In this document: in pieces, positions 1-8,500 of the stretch
Numbering within the stretch: position 1 is the stretch's first letter
Layout: every line of letters begins with the position of its first letter
Source of the DNA: Bacteroidia bacterium
Lineage (GTDB): Bacteria; Bacteroidota; Bacteroidia; B-17B0; Aurantibacillaceae
DNA: 64,000 nt
NCBI GenBank assembly: GCA_016787895.1
Contig: JAEUTN010000020.1
Span: 186,001-250,000 of the forward strand
Direction of reading: 5' to 3'
Translations under genes and position numbers: made by a program
Notes under the pieces: generated by a model
Told to the model about the DNA's origin: nothing
The model's input: the letters and a program-made list of their open reading frames with translations, nothing else
Databases searched by the model: none

Positions 1-147
1 TACGTCGAGGGTTTTTCGTTCCGGCAATTGAATATCAAAAATCAAAACCAGGAAGGTAATGAGAAGTAGAACCAGTGAAATGGCAATGGTGTTGCTTAAC
101 TTAAACACTACCGAAGCGGTTCTTTCTATTTCTTCCTGCTCTTTCAT
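1..147 (-). CDS. Hypothetical membrane protein, N-terminal part (runs off window)
   Basis: An open frame starts with ATG at 147 on the minus strand and continues past the window edge, giving 49 residues. The start MKEQEEIERT is charged and is followed by one clear hydrophobic segment (about residues 22-38, rich in L, I, V), so it is probably a membrane-anchored protein. Its start lies only 6 bases after the stop of the DUF6691 gene, so it is likely the last visible member of the same sulfur-related operon. I do not recognise the family from this fragment. Confidence 0.55.
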   Translation of the reverse strand, partial: MKEQEEIERTASVVFKLSNTIAISLVLLLITFLVLIFDIQLPERKTLDV

Positions 148-153
148 GTCAAC

Positions 154-660
154 TTAATGCGGCAGTTTTTCTCTGAATTTTCCGTAAGTCCAGGTTCCTA
201 AAATCGCACTTAGTAATGTGATGATAACCACTGTTGAGCCGGAGCCGATTTGGGCAAAAAGCGGACCGGGACATGCGCCGGTGATGGCCCAGCCAATTCC
301 AAACATTAATCCTCCGTAAACATTGCCTTTGTTGAACGCTTTAGGATGGATTTCTACTTCTTCACCATAAATGGTTTTGATGTTGAATTTCCGGATAAGG
401 AAAACGCTGATTAATCCAACCACCACTGCCGAACCAATAATTCCGAACATGTGGAAAGATTGAAAGCGAAACATCTCCTGAATACGGAACCAGGAAATAA
501 TCTCGGCTTTAATAAAAATCAAGCCAAACAAAAGGCCCACTGCTGCGTATTTAAAATTATACCACCAGGGGTGGTTGAGCTCAGACTCGTTGACACACAT
601 GGTGTCGGTGGCCCTGATTTTAAACTCTTCTGATTCTTTTGTAATATCTTCTATTTTCAT
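154..660 (-). CDS. DUF6691 / YeeE-YedE family inner-membrane protein
   Basis: 168 residues with about four membrane segments after a cytosolic N-terminus of roughly 35 residues. The signature GACPGP (residues 128-133, Cys130) near the last two membrane segments is characteristic of the half-size YeeE/YedE-like (DUF6691) proteins that come in pairs and are proposed to move sulfur compounds such as thiosulfate. It follows the sister YeeE-type gene by 4 bases, consistent with a two-subunit transporter. The ATG at 660 is the first start of the frame and keeps this tight spacing. Substrate is inferred from family and neighbours, not shown by the sequence. Confidence 0.85.
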   Translation of the reverse strand: MKIEDITKESEEFKIRATDTMCVNESELNHPWWYNFKYAAVGLLFGLIFIKAEIISWFRIQEMFRFQSFHMFGIIGSAVVVGLISVFLIRKFNIKTIYGEEVEIHPKAFNKGNVYGGLMFGIGWAITGACPGPLFAQIGSGSTVVIITLLSAILGTWTYGKFREKLPH

Positions 661-664
661 ACGA

Positions 665-1225
665 TTAAAGACTTAAAATAAAGGGTAACACATAATTGGC
701 GAAGAGGATGCCTCCGGCCATAAAACAACAGGTGGCAACCAGCGATGGCCATTGCAAAGTGGACAAACCCATGATGGCGTGTCCGCTTGTACAGCCGCCG
801 GCGTAGCGGGTTCCAAAACCCACTAAAAAGCCACCTGCTACTATCATCAAAAATCCTTTTAATGTGAACAAGCTGGTCCAGTTAAAAAGGTCGGCAGGCA
901 CCAATCCTGAAAAATCAGCGATGCCATAGCTGTTTAATTCTGCTGCCAATTCAGGGTGTATTTCTACAGGACCGGCGTTGGGTATAAAAGCACTGGTGAG
1001 AACTCCACCCAATAAGATGCCTCCTACAAAAAACAAATTCCAGGTTTCTTTTTTCCAGTCGTATTTAAAAAACGGAATATTGGCTGGAATACAGGCGGCA
1101 CAAATGTGTCTTAAAGAAGAGCTGATGCCGAATGATTTATTGCCAATCAATAGCAGGATTGGAACAATTAATCCAATCAAAGGGCCGGCGACATACCAGG
1201 GCCAGGGTTCAAATATCCAATTCAT
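665..1225 (-). CDS. YeeE/YedE family thiosulfate-type transporter subunit
   Basis: 186 residues, about five hydrophobic segments. The motif GGCTSGH (residues 143-149, Cys145) is the conserved cysteine motif of YeeE/YedE proteins, which in characterised members carries the sulfur substrate across the inner membrane. The protein is half the size of full-length YeeE, and the DUF6691 gene 4 bases downstream would supply the other half. Upstream lie a -7-like element (TAACTTCG, 1249 to 1242) and the palindromic operator at 1272-1285, so expression is probably controlled together with the other sulfur genes here. Thiosulfate is the likely but unproven cargo. Confidence 0.88.
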   Translation of the reverse strand: MNWIFEPWPWYVAGPLIGLIVPILLLIGNKSFGISSSLRHICAACIPANIPFFKYDWKKETWNLFFVGGILLGGVLTSAFIPNAGPVEIHPELAAELNSYGIADFSGLVPADLFNWTSLFTLKGFLMIVAGGFLVGFGTRYAGGCTSGHAIMGLSTLQWPSLVATCCFMAGGILFANYVLPFILSL

Positions 1226-1241
1226 AGTGTTTAGTTTATTG

Positions 1242-1285
1242 CGAAGTTATGACAAAAGTCATATGAGTTATGTCACTTTTGTAAC
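1242..1285 (-). promoter_or_regulatory. Promoter and operators of the YeeE/DUF6691 operon
   Basis: Read on the minus strand there is a 14-bp palindromic site at 1272-1285 (plus strand GTCACTTTTGTAAC), then a second palindrome at 1249-1262 (ATGACAAAAGTCAT), then TAACTTCG at 1249-1242, a one-mismatch version of the Bacteroidota -7 element TAnnTTTG. The centre of the first site is 36.5 bp upstream of the last base of the -7 element, exactly as at the two other promoters of this locus. The second palindrome overlaps the start region. Its half-site ATGAC fits the looser consensus RTNAC-N4-GTNAY, so it could be a second, possibly negative, site. Confidence 0.6.
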
Positions 1286-1333
1286 ACTGAAAGTTCTTTT
1301 TACAAAAGAGAGGACGATATCAGGGAGGAAAAC

Positions 1334-1363
1334 CCGGTTTAACGAATTAATTCGTTAAACCGG
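1334..1363. repeat. Perfect 30-bp palindrome
   Basis: Left arm CCGGTTTAACGAATT is followed directly by its exact reverse complement with no spacer. It sits in the 253-bp gap between the rhodanese lipoprotein gene and the YeeE gene. It could be a hairpin that ends transcription of the upstream gene, but no strong T-run follows on either strand. A binding site for a dimeric regulator is the other option. Apart from this and the operators described separately, the gap shows no convincing gene. Confidence 0.7.
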
Positions 1364-1478
1364 AAAGGTTATTATTGTTTTCAGAAGAGAGGAAAGACGC
1401 TTCCCTATATCGAATGCATCCTTGGCCTGATGCCGGATGATAAATAAAGGGAAGTTTAGATTTTTAATTTGGTTTTTC

Positions 1479-1841
1479 TTAATTGGCGCAGGACACGTTC
1501 TGCCAGGGACCAAGATTTTCTACATTCTTAATGCCTGCCGCTTCCAGCATGCGTTTGGCGCTACCTGCACGTCCGCCGCTTCTGCACACCAGCACAACAT
1601 GGTCGTAGGCTTTTAGTTCATTGATCTTATCCTGTAACTGATCGAGCGGGTAGTTTACTGAACATTCAGCATGTCCGTCGTATTGCCATTCTTCAGGTGT
1701 GCGAACATCTACTATGATTTCTTTACTCGTTTTCATTTCTTTGGTATTTGATGATGTTGGTTTTTGTGTTTGAGAGTTGCAAGCCCAGGTCATTGTTACG
1801 ATGACCAGGAGCATGACAAGTTTTAATCCTTTTTTTTGCAT
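1479..1841 (-). CDS. Rhodanese-domain lipoprotein
   Basis: 120 residues starting at ATG 1841, chosen because it is followed by a lipoprotein signal: hydrophobic run, then TWAC with the lipid-modified Cys21. A longer frame to 1973 would overlap the upstream gene and lacks a signal at its start. One rhodanese domain fills residues about 38-116. The active-site loop CRSGGRA carries Cys86, so persulfide transfer is plausible. The protein would sit in the periplasm, anchored to a membrane. It starts 1 base after the stop of the metallo-beta-lactamase/rhodanese gene, so the two are co-transcribed and probably act on the same sulfur species. Confidence 0.88.
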   Translation of the reverse strand: MQKKGLKLVMLLVIVTMTWACNSQTQKPTSSNTKEMKTSKEIIVDVRTPEEWQYDGHAECSVNYPLDQLQDKINELKAYDHVVLVCRSGGRAGSAKRMLEAAGIKNVENLGPWQNVSCAN

Positions 1842-1842
1842 G

Positions 1843-3258
1843 TTATGATTTCTGAAGTTTGCTTTGACAAACAAAATTGGTTTTAGGTACTTCAGTTGCG
1901 GAGATGGCTTTAAATCCTCCATCCACTTCTTTGAAGTTATGGATGCCTCTGGCCTTGAGTATACTTGCAGCAATCATGCTTCGGTAGCCACCGGCACAAT
2001 GCATGTAAAACGTTTTGTCGGAAGGAAGTTCTGCAAACCAATTGTTGATGACGTCCAGAGGTTTGTTATACGCCTCTTCAACATGTTCAGCCAGGTATTC
2101 GCTTTCTTTTCTCACGTCAACAACATAATCATTCTTCACATCCACTTCTTTTGAAAATTGTTCGGCGCTGATTCGGTTTACACTGTCGCTTTCCTTGCCT
2201 GCTTTCACCCAGCTTGGATAACCACCTTTGAGGTGACCGAGCACATTATCAAAACCAACGCGGCTTAAACGGGTTACGGCTTCTTCTTCTTTACCGGTTT
2301 CAGCAATCAACAAAATAGATTGTTTAACGTCTCTGATCATCGCGCCCACCCATGGTGCAAAATCCCCATTGATGCCAATGTTAATAGAGCTGGGAACAAA
2401 ACCTTTCGAAAACTCCGCTGCTGAACGCGTGTCGAGTACAAGCGCATCGGTGCTTTCGGCCAGCATTTCAAATTCGTTTACTTCCAGTGCGCGCATGCCT
2501 TTATTCAGCACCTGCTCAAAACTTTCGTACCCTTTTTTATTCATGGCAACATTGTGTGGGAAATAGGCGGGTGGAGGAAGCAAACCATCGGTAACGGCAG
2601 CCACAAAACTGGATTTATTGGGTTGATTTAAAGCGTAATTCATTTTTTTCTGATTACCCAGACTATCCACTGTTTCTTTCATCATGTTTTTACCACAGGC
2701 CGATCCGGCACCGTGTGCAGGGTAAACCGTGATGTCATCCGAAAGCGGGAGGATTTTTGTGTAGAGAGAATCGTACAATAATCCGGCCAGTTCTTCCTGT
2801 GTCATAGAGGCGGCTTTTTGCGCCAGGTCGGGCCGACCCACATCTCCTAAAAAGAGGGTGTCGCCGCTAAAGAGAGCATGATCCTTACCATTCTCATCTT
2901 TTAAAAGATAACACGAGCTTTCCATGGTGTGTCCCGGGGTATGCAACACTTTAATGGTGATGTTACCAATTTTAAATTCTTCTCCGTCTTTAGCAATTGT
3001 GGCTGTAAATTCAGGATTAGCCGTTGGTCCGTACACGATAGGCGCACCGGTTTTTTTGCTGAGGTCGAGGTGTCCGGATACAAAATCGGCGTGAAAGTGG
3101 GTTTCAAAAATATACTTGATTTTTACACCATCCTTTTGAGCACGGTCAATATAAGGTTGTACTTCGCGCAGCGGATCAATGATGGCGGCTTCTCCGTTGG
3201 AGGTAATGTAATAGGCACCTTGTGCCAAACATCCTGTATAAATTTGTTCTATTTTCAT
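1843..3258 (-). CDS. Persulfide dioxygenase-like MBL-fold protein with two rhodanese domains
   Basis: 471 residues. An N-terminal metallo-beta-lactamase domain (about 1-245) has the metal motif HFHADFVSGH (His54, His56, Asp58, His63) and the later TPGHT histidine, as in ETHE1/Blh-type persulfide dioxygenases, which oxidise glutathione-type persulfides to sulfite using Fe and O2. Two rhodanese domains follow (about 258-355 and 365-462). The second has an active loop HCAGGYRS with Cys421. The first reads AETGKEEEA at that place and has no catalytic Cys, so it is probably structural. No signal peptide: cytosolic. It leads an operon with the rhodanese lipoprotein and is preceded by operator sites. 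Confidence 0.9.
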   Translation of the reverse strand: MKIEQIYTGCLAQGAYYITSNGEAAIIDPLREVQPYIDRAQKDGVKIKYIFETHFHADFVSGHLDLSKKTGAPIVYGPTANPEFTATIAKDGEEFKIGNITIKVLHTPGHTMESSCYLLKDENGKDHALFSGDTLFLGDVGRPDLAQKAASMTQEELAGLLYDSLYTKILPLSDDITVYPAHGAGSACGKNMMKETVDSLGNQKKMNYALNQPNKSSFVAAVTDGLLPPPAYFPHNVAMNKKGYESFEQVLNKGMRALEVNEFEMLAESTDALVLDTRSAAEFSKGFVPSSINIGINGDFAPWVGAMIRDVKQSILLIAETGKEEEAVTRLSRVGFDNVLGHLKGGYPSWVKAGKESDSVNRISAEQFSKEVDVKNDYVVDVRKESEYLAEHVEEAYNKPLDVINNWFAELPSDKTFYMHCAGGYRSMIAASILKARGIHNFKEVDGGFKAISATEVPKTNFVCQSKLQKS

Positions 3259-3288
3259 ATGTTCTGTTTCTCTGTTTATTTAATGATT

Positions 3289-3371
3289 CAAAGTTAGTGA
3301 TTTGAAGCGCCCTGTTTGGTAACATTTATTACATCTCTGAGCATTCAGTTAAGCGGTGTAATCAAAGTTAC
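3289..3371 (-). promoter_or_regulatory. Promoter and two operator sites of the MBL-rhodanese operon
   Basis: On the minus strand a -7 element TAACTTTG lies at 3296-3289, 30 bases before the ATG. The palindromic site at 3319-3332 (plus strand GTAACATTTATTAC) is centred 36.5 bp upstream of the end of that element, and no TTTG -33 box is present at the usual place. This is the geometry expected of an activator bound around -42. A second related site (GTAATCAAAGTTAC, 3358-3371) is centred 39 bp further upstream, just past the stop of the TauE gene. Confidence 0.6.
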
Positions 3372-3375
3372 ACAA

Positions 3376-4173
3376 TCATTTAAATAGGGTTTCTTTTGCG
3401 ATGATATAAATTCCCATTACTAAAACGAACCAACCAAAGGCCGGTTTAAGTTTCGCGCCATCGATGCGTTTAGACAGCAGCATGCCAATAAAAATGCCTG
3501 CCGTAGCGAAAGCACTCACAACAGCCAGTAAATTCCAGTTAATGACGGTTTCGCTGCTCTCTCCAAAAAAACCGATGAGGGATTTCGACGCAATAATAAC
3601 CAGTGAAGTGCCTACAGCCTCTTTCATGGGCAGTTTGGATAACAACACCAAAGCCGGAATGATTAAAAAACCTCCACCGGCGCCTACCAGCCCGGTAACC
3701 AAACCAACCAATGCCCCCTCGAGCAAAATCATGGGATAATTAAACACCTGAGGACCCTGTTCTTCTTTTCCGTTCTTTTTGTCTTTTTTAATCATGCTGT
3801 AAGAGGCAGCAATCATAAGCACCGCAAAAAGTACCATCAGAAGCAAGCCTTTACTTACAACAAAACCTCCAAGGCTGAATACCTCTTTAGGGATGGCAGG
3901 TACAATAAACGCTCTGGTTAAAAATACCGCTACAATTGAAGGAATTCCAAAAACCAGTGCCGTTTTTACGTTCACAAGGCCTTTGCGGAAATAGGCCACG
4001 GAGCCGATTGCAGCCGTGAAGCCAACTATAAACAGGGAGTAGGCAGTGGCTGAAACGGCATCAACCGAAAACAAATACACCAGCACAGGTACAGTTAATA
4101 TACTGCCCCCACTACCAATTAAGCCAAGAGATATTCCAATAAGAACAGAAGCCAGGTAACCCAATATTTCCAT
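3376..4173 (-). CDS. TSUP family (TauE/SafE) sulfite/sulfonate exporter
   Basis: 265 residues with about eight hydrophobic segments in two similar halves, each starting with a glycine-rich stretch (GLIGSGGSILTVP near residue 18 and GLVGAGGGFLIIP near residue 162). This duplicated pattern is typical of TSUP permeases, whose characterised members export sulfite, sulfoacetate or related anions. A charged loop of lysines and glutamates separates the halves. Given the neighbouring persulfide dioxygenase-like gene, export of sulfite formed by sulfide oxidation is the likely job (inference). It has its own promoter with the shared operator at 4224-4237. Confidence 0.9.
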   Translation of the reverse strand: MEILGYLASVLIGISLGLIGSGGSILTVPVLVYLFSVDAVSATAYSLFIVGFTAAIGSVAYFRKGLVNVKTALVFGIPSIVAVFLTRAFIVPAIPKEVFSLGGFVVSKGLLLMVLFAVLMIAASYSMIKKDKKNGKEEQGPQVFNYPMILLEGALVGLVTGLVGAGGGFLIIPALVLLSKLPMKEAVGTSLVIIASKSLIGFFGESSETVINWNLLAVVSAFATAGIFIGMLLSKRIDGAKLKPAFGWFVLVMGIYIIAKETLFK

Positions 4174-4193
4174 GTCAAAAAGTAATTAAGGTA

Positions 4194-4237
4194 CAAAAAT
4201 CAGCATTTGGCTCCTCATTGCCGGTCACAAATGTTAC
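4194..4237 (-). promoter_or_regulatory. Promoter and operator of the TauE-type gene
   Basis: The palindromic site GTCACAAATGTTAC occupies 4224-4237. On the minus strand a -7-like element GATTTTTG lies at 4201-4194 (one mismatch to TAnnTTTG), 20 bases before the ATG. The site centre is again 36.5 bp from the last base of this element, identical to the two other promoters of the locus. Confidence 0.58.
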
Positions 4238-4306
4238 AATCGGGAAAACTTTAAAACTAAAACAATAAATCCAACACAATTCCTAATTCTTGCTAAAGAT
4301 CAGGAT

Positions 4307-5119
4307 TTAATATACTCTGTAGATGTTTTCGGAAGCATTGTAAGGTACAAGACGGTTCAGGGGTTTGGATTTAAGGAGGCTTTCGTTATGCCCTAATGCC
4401 AGAAACCCTCCGGGGTTAAGGCAATTACACAGTTTTTGAAGTACCCGTGCCTGAAGATCGGCATTAAAATAGATCATAACATTTCGGCAAAGTATCAAAT
4501 CAAATTTTGTATTGGAATGATCAAGCACCAGATCGAATATACTGAAACCGGTATGGCTTAAAAATTCGGGCTTAAACCTGAACTGTTTGTGTTCGTCGGT
4601 TTCAAAATACCCATCAAAATTTCCGCTTGCAATAACTTTAGAAAAATTGCTTTTATAATTCTGAAGTTTTCGCTCAGGGTAGCTGGCTTTTTCAGCCTTT
4701 TTTAAAAGTTGATCGCTAAGGTCGCTGCCCAACACACTGGTTTTAGCTTGAAGTCCGGCTTCCTGAAGCAGGATGTTCATGCTCACCACCTCTTCTCCGC
4801 TTGAACAGGCCTGGTGCCAGATGGAAACCCTGTCTTTTTCACCAAGAGTTTTAAGTACATCGTCCTTGAGGAAATTCCAAAAACTGTGGTCCCTGAACAA
4901 TTCGGTTGTGCTGACTGTAATTTTTTCAACGAGACTGTTCTTTGAAGTTTGTTTTTGTATGAAATCAAAAAGTTGGGGTTTGGTGGACAGTCCATTCAGT
5001 ACAGACAGGTGATGAAAGCGGCGTTGAAGGGAAGATCTGGCATAATCACTCAGGTCGATGCCGAACTGTTTTTTAATCAGCAGAATCAGTTCGCTCAGTT
5101 CGTGTGGGTCAAGTAACAT
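4307..5119 (-). CDS. cheR: CheR-type chemoreceptor glutamate methyltransferase
   Basis: 270 residues, close to the usual CheR length. An N-terminal helical domain (about 1-70) precedes the SAM-binding domain with ACSSGEEVVS (SAM loop, near residue 105) and DLILCRNVMIYFN (near residue 210), both diagnostic of CheR. Known CheR enzymes methylate glutamates of methyl-accepting chemotaxis proteins. Here no CheB, receptor or CheA is adjacent, so the target is unknown; in Bacteroidota such stand-alone CheR proteins are often tied to hybrid sensor systems, which is only inference here. Transcribed away from the tRNA-Leu gene that starts 63 bases upstream. Confidence 0.9.
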   Translation of the reverse strand: MLLDPHELSELILLIKKQFGIDLSDYARSSLQRRFHHLSVLNGLSTKPQLFDFIQKQTSKNSLVEKITVSTTELFRDHSFWNFLKDDVLKTLGEKDRVSIWHQACSSGEEVVSMNILLQEAGLQAKTSVLGSDLSDQLLKKAEKASYPERKLQNYKSNFSKVIASGNFDGYFETDEHKQFRFKPEFLSHTGFSIFDLVLDHSNTKFDLILCRNVMIYFNADLQARVLQKLCNCLNPGGFLALGHNESLLKSKPLNRLVPYNASENIYRVY

Positions 5120-5155
5120 AAAGTTTTGAAATTACAGAAAGATATTTAAAGTCAT

Positions 5156-5163
5156 TATATTTG
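5156..5163 (+). promoter_or_regulatory. Probable -7 element of the tRNA-Leu promoter
   Basis: TATATTTG fits the Bacteroidota -7 consensus TAnnTTTG and ends 19 bases before the mature tRNA 5' end. I see no TTTG at the normal distance upstream, so the -33 part is missing or degenerate. Confidence 0.45.
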
Positions 5164-5182
5164 CATTCTTTCATCACTATAC

Positions 5183-5267
5183 ACCTGGATGTTGAAATTG
5201 GTAGACAAGCACGACTCAGAATCGTGTGCCGCGAGGTGTGTGGGTTCGAATCCCATTCCAGGTACCA
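5183..5267 (+). tRNA. tRNA-Leu (anticodon CAG)
   Basis: An 85-base class II tRNA. The acceptor stem ACCTGGA pairs with TCCAGGT, followed by discriminator A and an encoded CCA. The anticodon stem CACGA/TCGTG encloses loop CTCAGAA, giving anticodon CAG. A long variable arm follows, as expected for leucine, and then the T arm with GGGTTCGAATCCC. Unlike the other two tRNAs of the window, it encodes its CCA end. Confidence 0.95.
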
Positions 5268-5272
5268 ATAAA

Positions 5273-5308
5273 TAAAAAAGGCTCCGCGCAGCGGGGCTTT
5301 TTTGTTTC
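5273..5308 (+). terminator. Rho-independent terminator of tRNA-Leu
   Basis: Six bases after the tRNA, the hairpin GCTCCGC-GCA-GCGGGGC (5281-5297) is followed by TTTTTTGTTTC. A second weak hairpin and the reverse-complement tract GAAACAAAAAAAA (5344-5356) follow. This is the same layout as behind the Phe and Pro tRNA genes. The remainder up to 5528 holds no gene that I can support. Confidence 0.85.
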
Positions 5309-5528
5309 GAAGGACTGCTCAAGCTTGCTTAAAGCAGGACAGAGAAACAAAAAAAACAGGACCCCGAGGGGGGACTGACTTTTTTATTTTGACTTTGACC
5401 GAAATTGGATCATGGAGGCGAAGCCGACATAATCCCTGAAAGAATTTTTCAAAAAAGGATCACAAAGATGGAACGGCCTTCAGAACGAGACCTGACCGCA
5501 TCGCACACATCATCGTAAAATAAAAATT

Positions 5529-8500
5529 TCAATGACTAAAGTCTTTTCTGTAAATAAACTCTCCCACAAAATACTTTTTGTTCTTTTTGTCGATATACCC
5601 ACCGGCTGAAGGAATGTAGGCATAACCGTTAATGAATTTTGGAAACTGTATAAACATGGAAGGATAACCTCCACCCAAAGATACTTCGTATTCGTAAGGA
5701 ATCACCAACTTTCCGGTTTTATCAATAAATCCGAATTTACCTTTACTGAGAACCGGAGCCAGACCATCACTAAAATACCCGGCAATGGAAACAGGAGAAA
5801 GTGTGAAAACCGTTTTGCCTTGTTGGTCGATATAATTGAAACAAAAGGTTTCCGATTCTTCCATTTCCATTTCGGGTTCCATTTCAGATTCCATTTCAGA
5901 ATCTGTTTCAGAGTATTGCTCATAGGCTGCTTTAGCCACATCACGTTCCCCTATCCACATTTTTCTGCTCTGAACGCCACTCACTGAGTCTACCTGATAG
6001 TCGCAGTACTCGGGTTCAAAACGCAAGCCTTCTTTAAAAGTGTAGGACTCACCAAGGAGCTGAAGCAGATCTATGGTTTCGGGATGAAGAGGGTAAGCCA
6101 CCGTGTTACCAACACTGTCAATCATTCCATACCTATGCAGAGAGTCCAGGAAAATCGCATAACCCTTTTCAAAACCGCTGAGTGATTGATAGCGGAATGG
6201 AACCACCACTTGACCTTTTCTGTCAATCGCACCATATTTTTTGGTCTTCAGGTCGGCAACAGTTAACTGCCCCGACTTTTTGAAATAATCTCCCCAAATG
6301 AGTCCTTCAGGAGCCCTATCCATACCATAGGGCTTTAATTGCCCTTTTACATCTATAAAACGAACACCAACTGAACCGGTGTAAAACCCATAAAAATCTG
6401 TACTTATCCAATAGGGGCCAACTATATTGGCATCTTTAATGGCAAACTTGTAAAGCACGTTGCCTTTCACATCGTAGCCTGTGTAGACAATCTTTTCATT
6501 TTCTACTGTTTGGTATACAAGTACATTATCGAAAATACCCATAAATACTTTTTTGGAATTTACTCTGAATTTTGTCCAGAGCTTTCCGCTTTTGCCGCGT
6601 ATGCTTATGCTTTTGCCATAACGGAAATAGGCAAGGGTATCCCCAAACTGAAAGGAGATTTGGTCGTGGGCTTTTTCAGAGAACATTAATTTGCCACTGC
6701 CGTTGTAGTAGGAGTTAGAGACATAAGGTGAAAGCTCTTCCGGCAGCGTGCTTTTTTCGTCGCGCAAAATGTTCACCCCATGGTACACGTCTCCTTCCTT
6801 AAACAGGTTTTGAAAACCTCCGTAAAGCAAGTCCCCATTGTTGTTCACAAAACCATATGCGTATTCGGATTTAACGATGGCCCCTTCCTTATAAACAGCA
6901 AATACTTTTTCGTAAATAGGTTTAACAATCACGCTTCCGTTTTCTTTGTTTACAAAACCAAAGCGTTGTTCCTCACGGAAGGGGATCATGCTTACAAGCT
7001 GTCCATCCAAAGGAATGTGAATTTCGTCCAATACCTTGGGCTCGAGTTCAGGATTGTAACGGTACCATTTGCTTAAGCTATCCGGAATGAAAGGGCCTTG
7101 TTCATCACCCTCTCCCGGTGTGTATTTAAACAACTCAGGGTAAGATTCATTTTCGTCCTTGAATACCTGTACTCTTCCATGATGTATTTGCGGTATTACC
7201 ATGTTAAAAGAAGCAGGCACCTCGTTGCCCCGCTGATCAAAATAGGTGAAGCCGGTATTATAACGCGTGTCGTATTGGGCATAGATGTTTCCAGAGCCCG
7301 TTGCGATTTCATCGTAAATTACCGGCACGATAATCTTGCCTCCGCTATCGATAACTCCAAACTTTTTTCCTTCCTGGCTTATTATGGCAAATCCCCTGTT
7401 GAAATAAGATGCATAGTCGTATTTGCCCTGCGCCTTTACACGATTCAGGTTGGTGTCTACCATAAAATACTGCTGTTTGTCATAAGCCAGCGCTTTTCCA
7501 TTGACATACTGCCCGAAAGAGAGGTAAGTGCCATTGTTGATGATCTTTCCGGCCGTGTTAACCCAGGCGTATTTGTATTCAAGTTCAGTACTGTCGCTTA
7601 CGTTTGTTCCTAAGTTGTCAAGCAACTTTCCTTTATAAAATGCAACAACACAAAGCGCTCTTCCATTGCTAAACTTTGAAACACCAAAGCAGGCAAAAGG
7701 AAAAGTGAATAAGGTTTTGCCGGAGGGACTGATGTATCCTGCTATGCCATCTTTCATAAAAAGCAAACTGTCCTTACTCAGGGGAATGAGGAAGTTGTAT
7801 GTAGGAGGGATCACCACTTTTCCTTCAATTTTAAATCCCGTTTTTTGGCTTAGGGGATGTTTGATAAAGTTTCCTTTTTTCGGATCAAGACCATCTACTA
7901 TATAGTACTCCGGACTAAAAATGGTATCTCCCTCAAGAGTAAAGGTCCAGGTGCTGTCTCCTTTTTCATTGCTCATGGAGTAAAGCTGTGCCTGACCATC
8001 AAATCTTAGAAAGTAACGGTATTTGAAAGGAACAATTATTTTCTGATCAAGCGTAATGATGCCGTATTTGCCGTTTTTACCGGCTGATACAGCGCCCGCA
8101 ACGGGGTGTTCGTTTAATTTGTAGAGAGCGGAGTAGCCTGCACTGAAGGGAATAACTTGTTTGAGATCGGTATCAAGTATGGCCTGTTTACCACAACGAA
8201 AAACGCCGGCGTAACCTTCTGTAAAATGGATGCCATGAAGAGAATCCAGCATCAGTTTTCCGCTCAAGTTATAGATGCAGCCATTGTTAGTGTAGAAAAA
8301 GGGCAGATCGCTTCGTTTTTCTCCCATCAGATTTTTATCTATAATTCGTTCTATCGAACCTCCATATTTTCTGAATACTTCTTTGCCCTTATTGTCGAAG
8401 ACCATTACAGAATCCGGTACCTTTTCACCTTGTCTATACATAAATGGATTGGGGTGCACACTAAAAAGGTTGACATCGGCATGGGAATTGATGGCACATT

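Noticed and set aside
1364-1478. Possible small gene or remnant between the rhodanese gene and the 30-bp palindrome
   Set aside because: A short open minus-strand frame ends in the palindrome, but it has no start codon, no family resemblance that I can support and is under 40 residues.
1841-1973. N-terminal extension of the rhodanese lipoprotein
   Set aside because: It would lie inside the MBL-rhodanese gene and destroy the N-terminal position of the lipoprotein signal.
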